A DNA stretch of 64,000 nt, taken from NCBI GenBank assembly GCA_965644295.1, contig CBFFRP010000016.1, forward strand, positions 62,001-126,000, written 5' to 3'. The DNA is from Paraphysomonas bandaiensis (Eukaryota > Chrysophyceae). Positions 24,561 to 34,400 of this stretch are shown here, piece after piece (the stretch's first letter is position 1; the number at the start of each line of letters is the position of its first letter). Made by a program: the position numbers and the translations under genes. The notes below the pieces were generated by a model. The model saw nothing but the letters and a program-made list of their open reading frames with translations. It did not search any database and was not told the origin of the DNA.

Positions 24561-26051
24561 ATGCCAGACTCTACGTTACTGACATTACAGGAACAGTATG
24601 GATTATCGGCTGGAAGTTTCTTGTATGACTATCGAAATAAAAGGGGTTTGCGTCCTCCACAAATAATTACACGTGAGTCCATGAAACCCTACTTAACTCC
24701 AATGAATTCCAATGACAGCGAGTCAGTGATAATTGAGAGAAGAAATAAAATAACAGAAGAATTGGCAATGGCAAAGGAACTGTATGAAACTCATCCCGAT
24801 AGACATAAGGCAGTTCCAAATGGAAATATGAGATCTCGAATATTTCAATGGGAAGTGTTACTAAAGGATGTAGAACGTGCTATATCAAAATTAAATGATG
24901 AAGTAACTTCTGGTTCTGGCAAGCGCAAACTGAGCATTGATGAAGTTCAGTCGAAACGATCGCGCGAAGACTCATGCGAGAATTCAACTGAGCAAGGTGA
25001 GGAAACTGTTCCCACTCCGAGATCGAATTCATCCTCTGACAGTAGTGGTGATAAAGATGAGGATACTTTACTGACATTACAGAAACAGTATGGATTATCG
25101 GCTGGAAGTTTCTTGTATGACTATCGAAATAAAAGGGGTTTGCGTCCTACACAAATAATTACACGTGTGTCCATGAAACCCTACTTAACTCCAATGAATT
25201 CCAATGACAGCGAGTCAGTGATAATTGAGAGAAGAAATAAAATAACAGAAGAATTGGCAATGGCAAAGGAACTGTATGAAACTCATCCCGATAGACATAA
25301 GGCAGTTCCAAATGGAAATATGAGATCTCGAATATTTCAATGGGAAGTGTTACTAAAGGATGTAGAACGTGCTATATCAAAATTAAATGATGAAGTAACT
25401 TCTGGTTCTGGCAAGCGCAAACTGAGCATTGATGAAGTTCAGTCGAAACGATCGCGCGAAGACTCATGCGAGAATTCAACTGAGCAAGGTGAGGAAACTG
25501 TTCCCACTCCGAGATCGAATTCATCCTCTGACAGTAGTGGTGATAAAGATGAGGATACTTTACTGACATTACAGAAACAGTATGGATTATCGGCTGGAAG
25601 TTTCTTGTATGACTATCGAAATAAAAGGGGTTTGCGTCCTACACAAATAATTACACGTGTGTCCATGAAACCCTACTTAACTCCAATGAATTCCAATGAC
25701 AGCGAGTCAGTGATAATTGAGAGAAGAAATAAAATAACAGAAGAATTGGCAATGGCAAAGGAACTGTATGAAACTCATCCCGATAGACATAAGGCAGTTC
25801 CAAATGGAAATATGAGATCTCGAATATTTCAATGGGAAGTGTTACTAAAGGATGTAGAACGTGCTATATCAAAATTAAATGATGAAGTAACTTCTGGTTC
25901 TGGCAAGCGCAAACTGAGCATTGATGAAGTTCAGTCGAAACGATCGCGCGAAGTCTCATGCGAGAATTCAACTGAGCAAGGTGAGGAAACTGTTCCCACT
26001 TCGAGATCGAATTCATCCTCTGACAGTAGTGGTGATAAAGATGGGGTGTAG
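24561..26051 (+). CDS. Orphan protein of three near-identical 164-aa repeats
   Basis: Single exon, 496 aa. After MPDS the protein is three copies of one 492-bp unit (24573-25064, 25065-25556, 25557-26048). Each unit has YGLSAGSFLYDYRNKRGLRP, an ITR-SMKPYLTP segment, a charged helix-prone part (ERRNKITEELAMAKELYETH, then RSRIFQWEVLLKDVERAISK), a basic patch with a possible nuclear signal (GKRKLS and QSKRSRE) and a Ser/Asp tail. Copies 2 and 3 differ at only a few bases; copy 1 differs slightly more. I recognise no domain. The conserved core plus Lys-Arg patches would fit a nuclear or nucleic-acid-related protein, but that is a guess. Exact unit length and high identity indicate very recent tandem expansion; alternatively the assembly may have mis-set the copy number. 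Confidence 0.75.
   Translation: MPDSTLLTLQEQYGLSAGSFLYDYRNKRGLRPPQIITRESMKPYLTPMNSNDSESVIIERRNKITEELAMAKELYETHPDRHKAVPNGNMRSRIFQWEVLLKDVERAISKLNDEVTSGSGKRKLSIDEVQSKRSREDSCENSTEQGEETVPTPRSNSSSDSSGDKDEDTLLTLQKQYGLSAGSFLYDYRNKRGLRPTQIITRVSMKPYLTPMNSNDSESVIIERRNKITEELAMAKELYETHPDRHKAVPNGNMRSRIFQWEVLLKDVERAISKLNDEVTSGSGKRKLSIDEVQSKRSREDSCENSTEQGEETVPTPRSNSSSDSSGDKDEDTLLTLQKQYGLSAGSFLYDYRNKRGLRPTQIITRVSMKPYLTPMNSNDSESVIIERRNKITEELAMAKELYETHPDRHKAVPNGNMRSRIFQWEVLLKDVERAISKLNDEVTSGSGKRKLSIDEVQSKRSREVSCENSTEQGEETVPTSRSNSSSDSSGDKDGV
24573..26048 (+). repeat. Tandem 492-bp repeat, three units
   Basis: Period 492 bp, a multiple of three, so the frame is kept. The units differ by isolated substitutions, for example CCTCCACAA in unit 1 against CCTACACAA in units 2 and 3, and GAAGACTC against GAAGTCTC in unit 3. 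There are no indels. Confidence 0.97.
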
Positions 26052-26516
26052 GAATGCGATTATGATATACATAAGTCTTAAGTTTTTTATAAATGTATGG
26101 TAGTTCACTTTCCATGAGGTCTTGAATAACTGCGTTTCTTATAGTTTTCATTATAGAGTTCCTTCTTATTTACATTTAGACCATTCTAGGGTGTGAGTTG
26201 TATTAATGTAAAAAGCACGATGTATTCTGAATACTCCACTTATATTGAAAGAAAAACTATTAAATCCAATGAGAACGAAATCAGAATCTAAATTGGGAGT
26301 ATGTTACCAATACTTACTGAAGTAGTATTAGCTCAAAGGTTCAAAGTACACGAATATTAGGGTTAGGGTATTATGTACTCTTGTAGCTATTTATAAGTGG
26401 CAACGCCCCTCTGGTACTACCGAGCACTATAAACTTCTGTTGCAATCACACAGGGAGTTTTTAACTGAGTCACGTATATATTATATGTTAATAATGCTAA
26501 GTGCTAACTACAAATA
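26052..26516. other. Intergenic, convergent 3' ends
   Basis: 465 bp. Contains ATTAGGGTTAGGG at 26358-26370, two copies of the TTAGGG telomere-type word, too few to call a telomeric remnant. No gene. Confidence 0.5.
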
Positions 26517-27262
26517 TTATTTATCATCTGACGGCTTCGTCCTTTTTCTTGGCCTCATTTTCTCATTGCTGGAGCTTTTTTTCTTTCGATTCTGTACTTT
26601 CTTGGGAGCTTTCTTTGTGCTTTCTTCATTGTCCATTATGATTGTAGTTTTCTCTGATCTCGCCCTTCTGTGATTATCTTCGACGTCGTCATCATCTAAT
26701 TTGTCGCCCAAAAGATCAGACAGGTCATCTACTGCTTTTGTATTCCCATTCACTTCAAAAGAATTATCGGAAACACTCTATATTACATATTATTTCTAGT
26801 AGAGTAGCACGTCAATTTTACACACCTCAGTATCGCTGTCACTATCAATTTCCTCTTCTTCTTGTTGTGCGACAAACTTCTCATACTCCTCCTTCCGTTT
26901 CTGATACTTCTTCCCATTTACATGACGTAAAATTTCTTCCGGGCGCTTGTTAAGTGTCTGCTCAGTGAGTTGGCACCAGACCTTGTTGGTGGCAGTTTTG
27001 TGAGGTATGATGTACTGTGACACCGATTCCAAGTTAAATTCCTCCCTGTATACAGTGCCTTTAGAGTCAGTTCAATACGTATAATATTCTCTTACCATTC
27101 TTTTGCTGCTTTATACTTCTTACTCCCCAAGTATTCCTTTATGACACTTACGGATGGGGGCATCTCGTGGCCAGTCAGCTTGCAGCATATTTTATTAGAG
27201 GCCGTTAAATGCAAAACCGACTTGTTAGCTGCAAGTAAACTTGCAACGGATTCAGATGACAT
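26517..27262 (-). CDS. SURF2: SURF2 family protein
   Basis: Three exons: 27262-27096, 27045-26826, 26777-26517; 215 aa. Two parallel motifs identify it: [19 protein letters not shown] followed by [11 protein letters not shown], and [20 protein letters not shown] followed by [15 protein letters not shown]. Both follow the SURF2 pattern (C-x-L-T-x-H, then G-[KR]-[KR]-Y), each with a preceding 'NK' strand. The tail is acidic ([12 protein letters not shown], then DDDDVED) and then strongly basic ([20 protein letters not shown]), as in nucleolar SURF2. Family knowledge: a conserved eukaryotic protein linked in animals to the 5S RNP and ribosome assembly. Exon 3 must start at 26777, because the alternative acceptor at 26753 gives an immediate stop. 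The first in-frame ATG of the conserved N terminus ([10 protein letters not shown]) is at 27262. Confidence 0.88.
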
Positions 27263-28185
27263 GATTGCAGTGAGTAGCTCTGTGTGTATGCTCTCTCTCA
27301 ATGTAGTGTTTATTGTTCTTATATTCACTTCGAGTTGTGCAGATGTCCAGCAGCAGCGTGTGCAGTTAGTGTGGTATATGAGCCATATTTACTGTACCTA
27401 TCCCAGCCGTTCATACCATAGGTACGAAAACCACCATATTTCCAACAGTAGATATATAGAAACTGTAGATTTTTTGGTTTACTGAAGAGTATAACACTGC
27501 TGTATATCTATCATATCTATCACAGGTAACAGAGAATAGCTTTAATAGGTGCATGCCATGAACAGATAGACGTGTACTTCTCCCTAGAATACACTTCAAT
27601 AGCACCCCGTATGTCTTGATCATGGAGACAACTTACAGCTTAACGGACAGTGCATTGTCTGGCATGTCAGTCAATCATTACTGTTATAACAGTGACAGCG
27701 TGATCACAAGCAATAACAGCTGATATGGTGACGATTAGTCCATAGAAATAGATGGAGGTAACGGGCTGAGTATTCATGTTTTTGGCCTGCTGTTGTTTGT
27801 AGGTTCCAAAGCTACTTTGGTATATGATAATTGTAGAAATATACCAACCAATCTCATGAGCATATGCACTCTATGAGACGTAAGCAAGTCTTAATTGGTG
27901 AGAGGTACTGTGATACTGGTGAAACATAAGGCTGTGGTGACATTAAAGACATGTATTCACAATGGTGTGTAATATGACAGTAATTCATGGATTTGTTGAT
28001 CGAAGAAGAGATGCAGAAGTATCGGATGACTGGCTTGCAAAATTTTAGAATGTGCTATTGTCTATAATGTTTCACTTGTTGTAGTCAATAAAATATATAT
28101 CTGTGTAATTGAAGAACATTAAAACTTCAAGTGGAAGTATTTCTTTTTACACATGATGAGATAAGTATTTCTAATAATCTCTATT
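27263..28185. other. Intergenic, no supported gene
   Basis: About 0.9 kb upstream of SURF2, with no conserved ORF and no match to the dispersed repeats. The first 150 bp presumably hold the SURF2 promoter. Confidence 0.45.
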
Positions 28186-28314
28186 ATGAATGAAAGTCAG
28201 AGGATTGTTGTCGAGAGCTTATTCAATGCAAATATTTGTCGTCTAGTAGAAAATATTCTTAGAAATGTTCACCAGCTTACACCATATGTTCGAAGGCTTG
28301 GAACTTTCATGCAG
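28186..28314 (+). CDS. Possible first exon of an unrecognised small gene
   Basis: An ATG-led open stretch of 43 codons (MNESQRIVVESLFNANICRL, then VENILRNVHQLTPYVRRLG) ends precisely at a GTACAT donor. The composition is that of an amphipathic helical protein and unlike the random Ile/Tyr/Ser-rich short ORFs of this AT-rich DNA. I could not find a convincing second exon in the next kilobase, and a dispersed repeat begins about 375 bp on. It may be a decayed gene, an exon with a distant partner, or chance. Confidence 0.25.
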
Positions 28315-28689
28315 GTACATGTATTGCAATAGGAATTGATTTGCACACATCTTTATCGAAGCATATTTAGTGTACCAAGCACAAGATGCGACTAGGTGTA
28401 AAGGACCCAGGGATAGGAAACAATATATATTCGTTTGAATAACTGGAACATTTTTCTCATATACTCTAAAATAATTGCATCGATACAGTAATATATTGAA
28501 TCTTAAAAAAATTTAGTACTGAGATTTTAGCGGCAGGATAACGCTGGTTTATCTTTTCATATCTGCCTTCTAACTGGCGATTACGACGACTCCGCTCCTT
28601 CTAATTTTGACGCTTACATCCTTACATCATACCCCGACGAGAAATAGCTACAGTATAAAACAGTACTAAGAATAATCTGGGGGATAAAT

Positions 28690-29065
28690 AACTGAGATAT
28701 TTCTCCTGGAAGCTAAGGTGAGCCGCATATATAGTCCGCAGATATTGTTCTGTTCACTCATAGCCAAATGCTTGTGTGGTATGTGGTGATACAAGGGACA
28801 CTAATAAGTGTGTCGTGCGTAGACGTCTTTGATCTTTGGGCCTTGATGAATAAACAGACATCCGGGAATGGACCCACCTCAAGGGCATCCGGGGTGTTGG
28901 GCTGCCTGCTGAAGCCAAGCATCCGGGCTGTTCACCTTAAGGACAGAGTGGGAGAGTGGTTGCACGGTGATGCTTGCGGTGACGAAACAAGCAGCTTTCG
29001 TAGCGCAAAATAATAGGATATCAGAGTTAAGCGCTAATTAGTTAAATTGTTTTGCTGCACTAGTT
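28690..29065 (+). repeat. Dispersed repeat copy
   Basis: Shares GTGAGCCGCATATATAGTC, CCACTCATAGCCAA-like and GCATCCGGG words with the copies at 640-950 and 39925-40420. Its right end carries the tail TAGCGC-AAATAATAGGATATC, also seen near 40310, 47000 and 51520. An open stretch at 28768-29013 lies wholly inside the repeat and is not a gene. Confidence 0.75.
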
Positions 29066-29332
29066 CTGAGTCTTACAATCCTATAGCTAATAGTCAGATA
29101 TTCACTATTCACTACTAGTACTAAGAATGCGATGTATTCCTTCTACCACAATGACGTCACAGCTTAACCGTGACTTTCCATGTCATAGAATGAACATATA
29201 TTTTGCAATTGAGTTTAATAGAAGTAGTTCACTTTGGTAGTAGCCATATGCGAAAAGTTATGTAGACTACACCGTCATCAGTACATTATTGATGAAATAC
29301 GGCACAACCATCCCATCGTAATATTACGGCGC

Positions 29333-30942
29333 TTAATTTTCGGGTGAAGTGTTATTTCCTTTTGGTGGTGTGCGCTTTTCAACCGTTTCCTCAATTACCC
29401 ACTTAAGGTAATCGGTACTCCCTCCTTTCACATCCACAGAAATAACTTCAGGAACATCATAAGAGTGTACCTCTTTTATAGCCGCAGTCGTCTCATCTAC
29501 TAGTTCTGAACTCGTCTGGAAATAGACCACGTGGATTAAATAGGGTAGAAGGTGTACACACTGTTACCTTTATGACCATCATTGCCTCGTCTCCTTCCTC
29601 CACTTGACCTTCCCACTCATACACGGACACGACTCTGGGCACAATATTTACACAAGCGGCAAGTTTCCTCTTAAGAAGATGCTTGGCTACAACTTTCGCT
29701 TCTTCAATGGACGGTGCGGTGCTCAATAGCACAGATACCTTGGGAGAGGACTCATCAGGTACATTAACACGTGAAGGCGAATTAAAAGCAGCCCATCTAG
29801 ATTCCTAGATGAGCATTAAATTACCATTGACAGGACATGAGAGTGTGTGTGCAACCTGTGTGTTCGGGTTGTAGTAATAAGGGTAACCATCTGGGGATAC
29901 GTACAGGTCCCATTCACTGTCCGTTGTCACTGAAGGTTCACTCAACCGAACAAACTGTGAGCAAAAGAGTGAGATATGAAGTCAACTTCTCGTTAGGATT
30001 ACACCTGTTCCGCTCCAGGGTATTCAGGAAGATGTAAGTTGTACTTCTTAACCAACGCAGGAGGAACAAACCTACGTTATAGAATTAGCTAGAATATTAA
30101 AGTACATGATAGCATTATACCTCCCGCCGAGGTAGTGAACTCCTGTGTATGCCCGCATGCACTCCTTTGGAGCGGTCAGAGATATTACCGCTAGTTCAAT
30201 TCACAACACCACATTAAACGTCAAAGAAGACAACAAAGACGCACCTACCTGCAGGTGTAAAGCCAGTGTTGTGTATGTCACCATCGTCAACACTCCATCC
30301 CGATGGTACATCCACTGAAAGCACAGGAACTGGGCTGGACGCCATGGCAGTAATTAGTTCACCGTACGGAGGTTTGGCTGGTCCTTTGAATGAGAAACCA
30401 AAGAGAGCATCCACCACTGCATCGTACTGACTCAGAGAAGGAATCTCATTAATCACAGGAATGCCAAGATCCTTGCATTGAACCACAAGATTCTCAAAAA
30501 TAGGTGCCTTTCCCTGCTTCATGTATAAGATAGTAGGCTCCATTCCGAAGTGGTACAAATGACGTGCCGCCACTAGGCCGTCTCCGCCATTATTCCCGGG
30601 ACCGCATACTATCAGCACTCTTTTCTTTTTCCCCGTATTTTTAACTATGAAATCACGAGTTGCTGCAGCGACACTCAAGCCAGCCAACTCCATCAGCTGA
30701 TCGATGCTGAATCCAGGGGAAGACATGAGCTGGACATCAATGTCCTTTGCTTGAGAGGCATCGAGATACGACAGAGTTGAGTCTGGAGATGCTGATGCCA
30801 TGAACGACATGCGAGGTATGAAGATGCTCATGAATGCACCTAAACGCAGTTTCGAGTTTGTCTTCTTAGTGAACCCCTGCGAGGATATCGCTGTAACAGC
30901 TGCGAGGGCTGTGATGGTTAGATTACGGTAAGATCTGAACAT
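29333..30942 (-). CDS. NAD(P)HX epimerase - WW domain - CutA fusion protein
   Basis: Six exons join in frame: 30942-30249, 30190-30121, 30071-30005, 29954-29856, 29804-29568, 29515-29333; 449 aa. First ATG at 30942; the N terminus (MFRSYRNLTITALAAVTAI) could be a targeting or membrane signal. Residues about 50-280 are NAD(P)H-hydrate epimerase (YjeF N-terminal fold), which restores damaged NAD(P)HX: VCGPGNNGGDGLVAARHL, DALFGFSFKG, VLSVDVPSGW, ISLTAPKECM and HYLGGRFVPPALVKKY. Residues about 291-317 are a WW domain (Trp292, DGYPYYYNPNTQ, Trp314) divided by an intron; the usual final Pro is Phe. Residues about 330-449 are CutA: VLLSTAPSIEEAK, KLAACVNIVP, YEWEG, and after an intron SYDVPEVISVDV and TDYLKWV. 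CutA is a trimeric copper-binding family of uncertain role. No stop or start codon separates the parts. Divergent from the REJ-like gene. Confidence 0.88.
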
Positions 30943-31403
30943 TGTCAGTGCTAGCAATGAGCGGTAAATTAATGGAATAAAACTACTAGAGATTGATGCA
31001 CTATAAGCTACAAAACTTCATGTGCTGCTGTGTTCTTCACATTCCATTCTGCTGCTAGTGAAAGAATGCATCTAGATACAACATACGGCGTACTACTGCT
31101 CTACGTATGTGTGTATGTATGTATGTATGTATGTATGTACGTATGTATGTATGTATGTATGTATGTATGTATGTATGTATGTATGTATGTTTGTATTGTA
31201 CAGGAGTACAAGATGTAGAGTACACATCGGATACGACAATAAATGGTTGCAATGCCGAAACTAATCTGTACGGAAGTGAAGTGAGAAGACCACTTCGAGT
31301 GTTATGCTCCGCATCTTTGTCGCAGGGTCGGACAAGGATTGCTGAGTGTAGAGTAAACATGCGTTAGGATTTCTGGCTTCTTCTCGTAGTGATTGTTTGT
31401 TTG
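30943..31403. promoter_or_regulatory. Divergent upstream region with TATG microsatellite
   Basis: 461 bp between the starts of the NAXE-WW-CutA gene (minus) and the REJ-like gene (plus). Contains an almost perfect (TATG)n tract at 31104-31195. ORFs through that tract read as Met-Tyr-Val-Cys repeats and are artefacts. Confidence 0.6.
31104..31195 (+). repeat. (TATG)n microsatellite
   Basis: About 23 tetranucleotide units with single interruptions (TACG near 31139, TTTG near 31190). It lies in a divergent promoter region. Confidence 0.97.
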
Positions 31404-34400
31404 ATGTATTATATTATCATACTCTGCGCTTTACTCTGCAGCACTGTGTCTGGTTATAATGTGACGTCTGCTGATCGTGTGGTGTGGAGTTCTAATAGTT
31501 TTGGATGTGTGATTCATTCTCCCGGACTGTCTCCATCCTTCTATGTGTTGTCGTCTGCATACAACTGTACGACAGCAGCATGTTGGAGAATGGAATGTGT
31601 ACATTCGAACTGCTCTGGTCAAATAAGGGACATTGAGTTATTTTCGGATGGGTCACGGGGCAATCGTAGTGTTATGTTCACAGAGTTTTTATCCGGAATG
31701 CGTTTTGGTCTCCCATCGATTTCACCCTCGATGATTCACATTTCAGTGGGTGAGCGTGTTGTCTCTGTTTCCCAAGTTCATCAAATTCTAACTGGAAAGA
31801 GTACACTCCCGAGTGTTTATTGTCATCCTTCTTTTGACTCTATATCTACTCGTTTACCACTCAACGCTAACAATTCTTTGTTACGCACCCTTCGGTTACC
31901 CAATGAGACGATCTGTGAAGACTGTCCATGCGTGCACTTCAGTGGTGAAGACAACAAGTGTTCTTTACGTCTAGTGTGCACAGAGGAAGTAAAGAGTAAT
32001 AATCGAGAAAACACCATGTTTTCATGTTGTCCTGGCCTTGTTAGTGAAGATACTCATTCAGTTGCTTCCCATTCGGCTCCTATTACTGCTACATTCAGCC
32101 CCGATGGCCTCTCGTTCTCAGTACATTTTGTATCTCAATATTTGATTCCAATGAGTTGGTTGGTATCAGATATTTCACATGAGTCCACAAAAAAATGGGG
32201 GCTTTCAACCGCACCCCCGTATGCTAATTGTCAAACTATTTTCTCTCCTGCTACGTATTCTCGGTTACTCCCTCCTAACTACCGTGTGACCAATACCTAC
32301 CCAGTGTGCAAGTGGATGGATGACACAGGAAATAGCGACGCCGTCGTTCTAATGGTGTATTTGCCAAATAATGCACTCATACGAGCAAGTGAATGGTTAG
32401 GATTCTCATTCAATGTGAATTTATCGACCACTGAAACTCGAGGAGGCGCTGTTAGCGAAGCTGTATTGGAACGAGAGTTGCTGAGTCGGTGGGTGGACAT
32501 AAAAAATAGATATGATTCGATTGCAGCTGCTGACCATGAGTCTATCATTTATGCCAGTAACCGCAGTAAATTAGTTGACAGCACTAAAGTTGGAAATATA
32601 TCGTGGGTCATCAGTCTCTCTAGCTCTAGTAGAGCTCCAACGCGGGCGCCAACTGAACCCCCCAGTATTCGTCCTTCCACTGACCCCTCGTTATCTCCAT
32701 CCTACGTTCCATCTGAAACAAGTCCTAGCCTTTCACCAACACATGTTCTGCATAATGTATCAGCGTACCCGTTTTCTGAAGTCAATAGTTCTGAACATAT
32801 TGACGGAAATAGGACGTCTAATCGGCCCACAGCAGCAGTGCTGAATATGTCATCCACTGCTCAGGGTGCAGTTAATACCACTACCCTTGATATTACAGTT
32901 AATGATTACAATAGCAGCACACATAACAATGGTTCTTTCTTCTTTCTTTTACCTTATTACTCGTTGTCAGTTAATTACTCGACCGTTTTGCTTCCGCCGC
33001 CCTCCGGATGGGTCGAGCCAACACTCCTCCTTTTAGCACCGTCTGAGATTTATTCGCCTTGTTTGTCGTGGCCATGTAGTCAGGCCACCCCTGGAAATGA
33101 GTTGGTACTTGATGCGTCAGCATCATATGGAGGTGGTATTGTCGGATTGTCATTTTCATGGTTTGTCTCGTCTGTGTCATGTACCCAAGTGTCCACCAAA
33201 TGCCTCTACTCCACCGCTGTACTGGATAGTAATATGGCTGCAATTGAGAGTTATATACTGAGAAATTTCGGTGATAGTGACAGCATATTACGAATACCAT
33301 CGCGATTACTTCTCTCAAATACTCTCATCAGTTTACATATTTCACTGTCCAGCGAGCCGAGCAGAACATACGAGTCGACGTATGCAGACGTTGATGTCGT
33401 CATCACTGATCATGTATCGCCTACCGTGACAATTGATGCTTGTTATTTTCATTCAAACTCTAGTAAGATGCATAGAGACCCTCCTAATTTTGTTTTGAAC
33501 GGGCAGAAGACTCCAATTCAACGAAGTATTTTGTGGGATATGAATACCCTTGATCCTCTCCAACCCATCATTGACTTTCCTTTCAACTCCCTTCCGTTAT
33601 CCCATGATGTTCAGTTTTTTTGGGCTGTGTATGATTTCGTTGAGATAAATGCCTCAATGTATGAGAAGAATTCAGCGGCAAATAGTTCCAGTTCAGATGT
33701 AGAGAAATCAGCAACTTATGAAGTTTCACTGACAACAGAAAATAGAAGTGTGAATGGTCGACTGGTTTTCAGTAGTCGAAGTCGATTGTTGTCTATACCA
33801 CCAGGGCTTCTTGAGTGTGGCAGTGTGCTTGAGTGTTCTCCTCGTAATCAGAGTAGATACATTGTCACTTTGGCTGTTGATATGCATAGTCCAAGGGACG
33901 TAAATCGTGCTGGCGAAACACCTGTTGTAGTTGCATGGCTGAATGTTTTGCCCCTTCGCGTTGCACCTCGTATTATAGGAGGTAGCCGATGCGTTCATTC
34001 TGACACTGCTGTTGTTCTTCAAAATGCTCAAATTAGTGGTATTGATGAGAGTAGGGTTTCATATGAATGGTCATGCTGGGTTGTCGATACACGAAATGCG
34101 GAGATTATGGAGGGTACGCAGTCAGGCCCGATTAATTTTCAAACTCAGTGCAGTACTGGGAACGAATTTTCTTCCATATCGAACGAAATAACATCAGCTG
34201 ATATATCTCGCACAGCCAGCTGTACCCCGAGCCTCCGAATTGGGTGCGGCGGCCATAATATTACAACACGACGTCGAAAAAGAGTTCAGTCTACGAGCGA
34301 CTTCTTAATCTTAGAGCCATATAGCTTAGCTGAAGGTGTGCAGTATAAAATATGCCTTGGTTTGCGATTGGGGAGCAGTTCTAGTAACCATCACTGTGTG

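Noticed and set aside
26358-26370. TTAGGG telomere-type repeats
   Set aside because: Only two units; chance occurrence is expected in AT-rich DNA, and genes continue on both sides.
28768-29013. 81-codon ORF
   Set aside because: It lies wholly within a dispersed repeat whose other copies are disrupted in that frame.
29333-29804. CutA as a separate gene
   Set aside because: No ATG precedes the CutA region in frame; the exon's acceptor at 29805 joins it in phase to the WW half upstream, and a stop lies just before the acceptor.
30943-30957. Upstream start for the NAXE fusion
   Set aside because: The codon at 30957 is TTG; the first ATG is at 30942.
31389-31403. Upstream start for the REJ-like protein
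   Set aside because: The codon at 31389 is GTG; the first ATG in frame is at 31404 and directly begins a good signal peptide.
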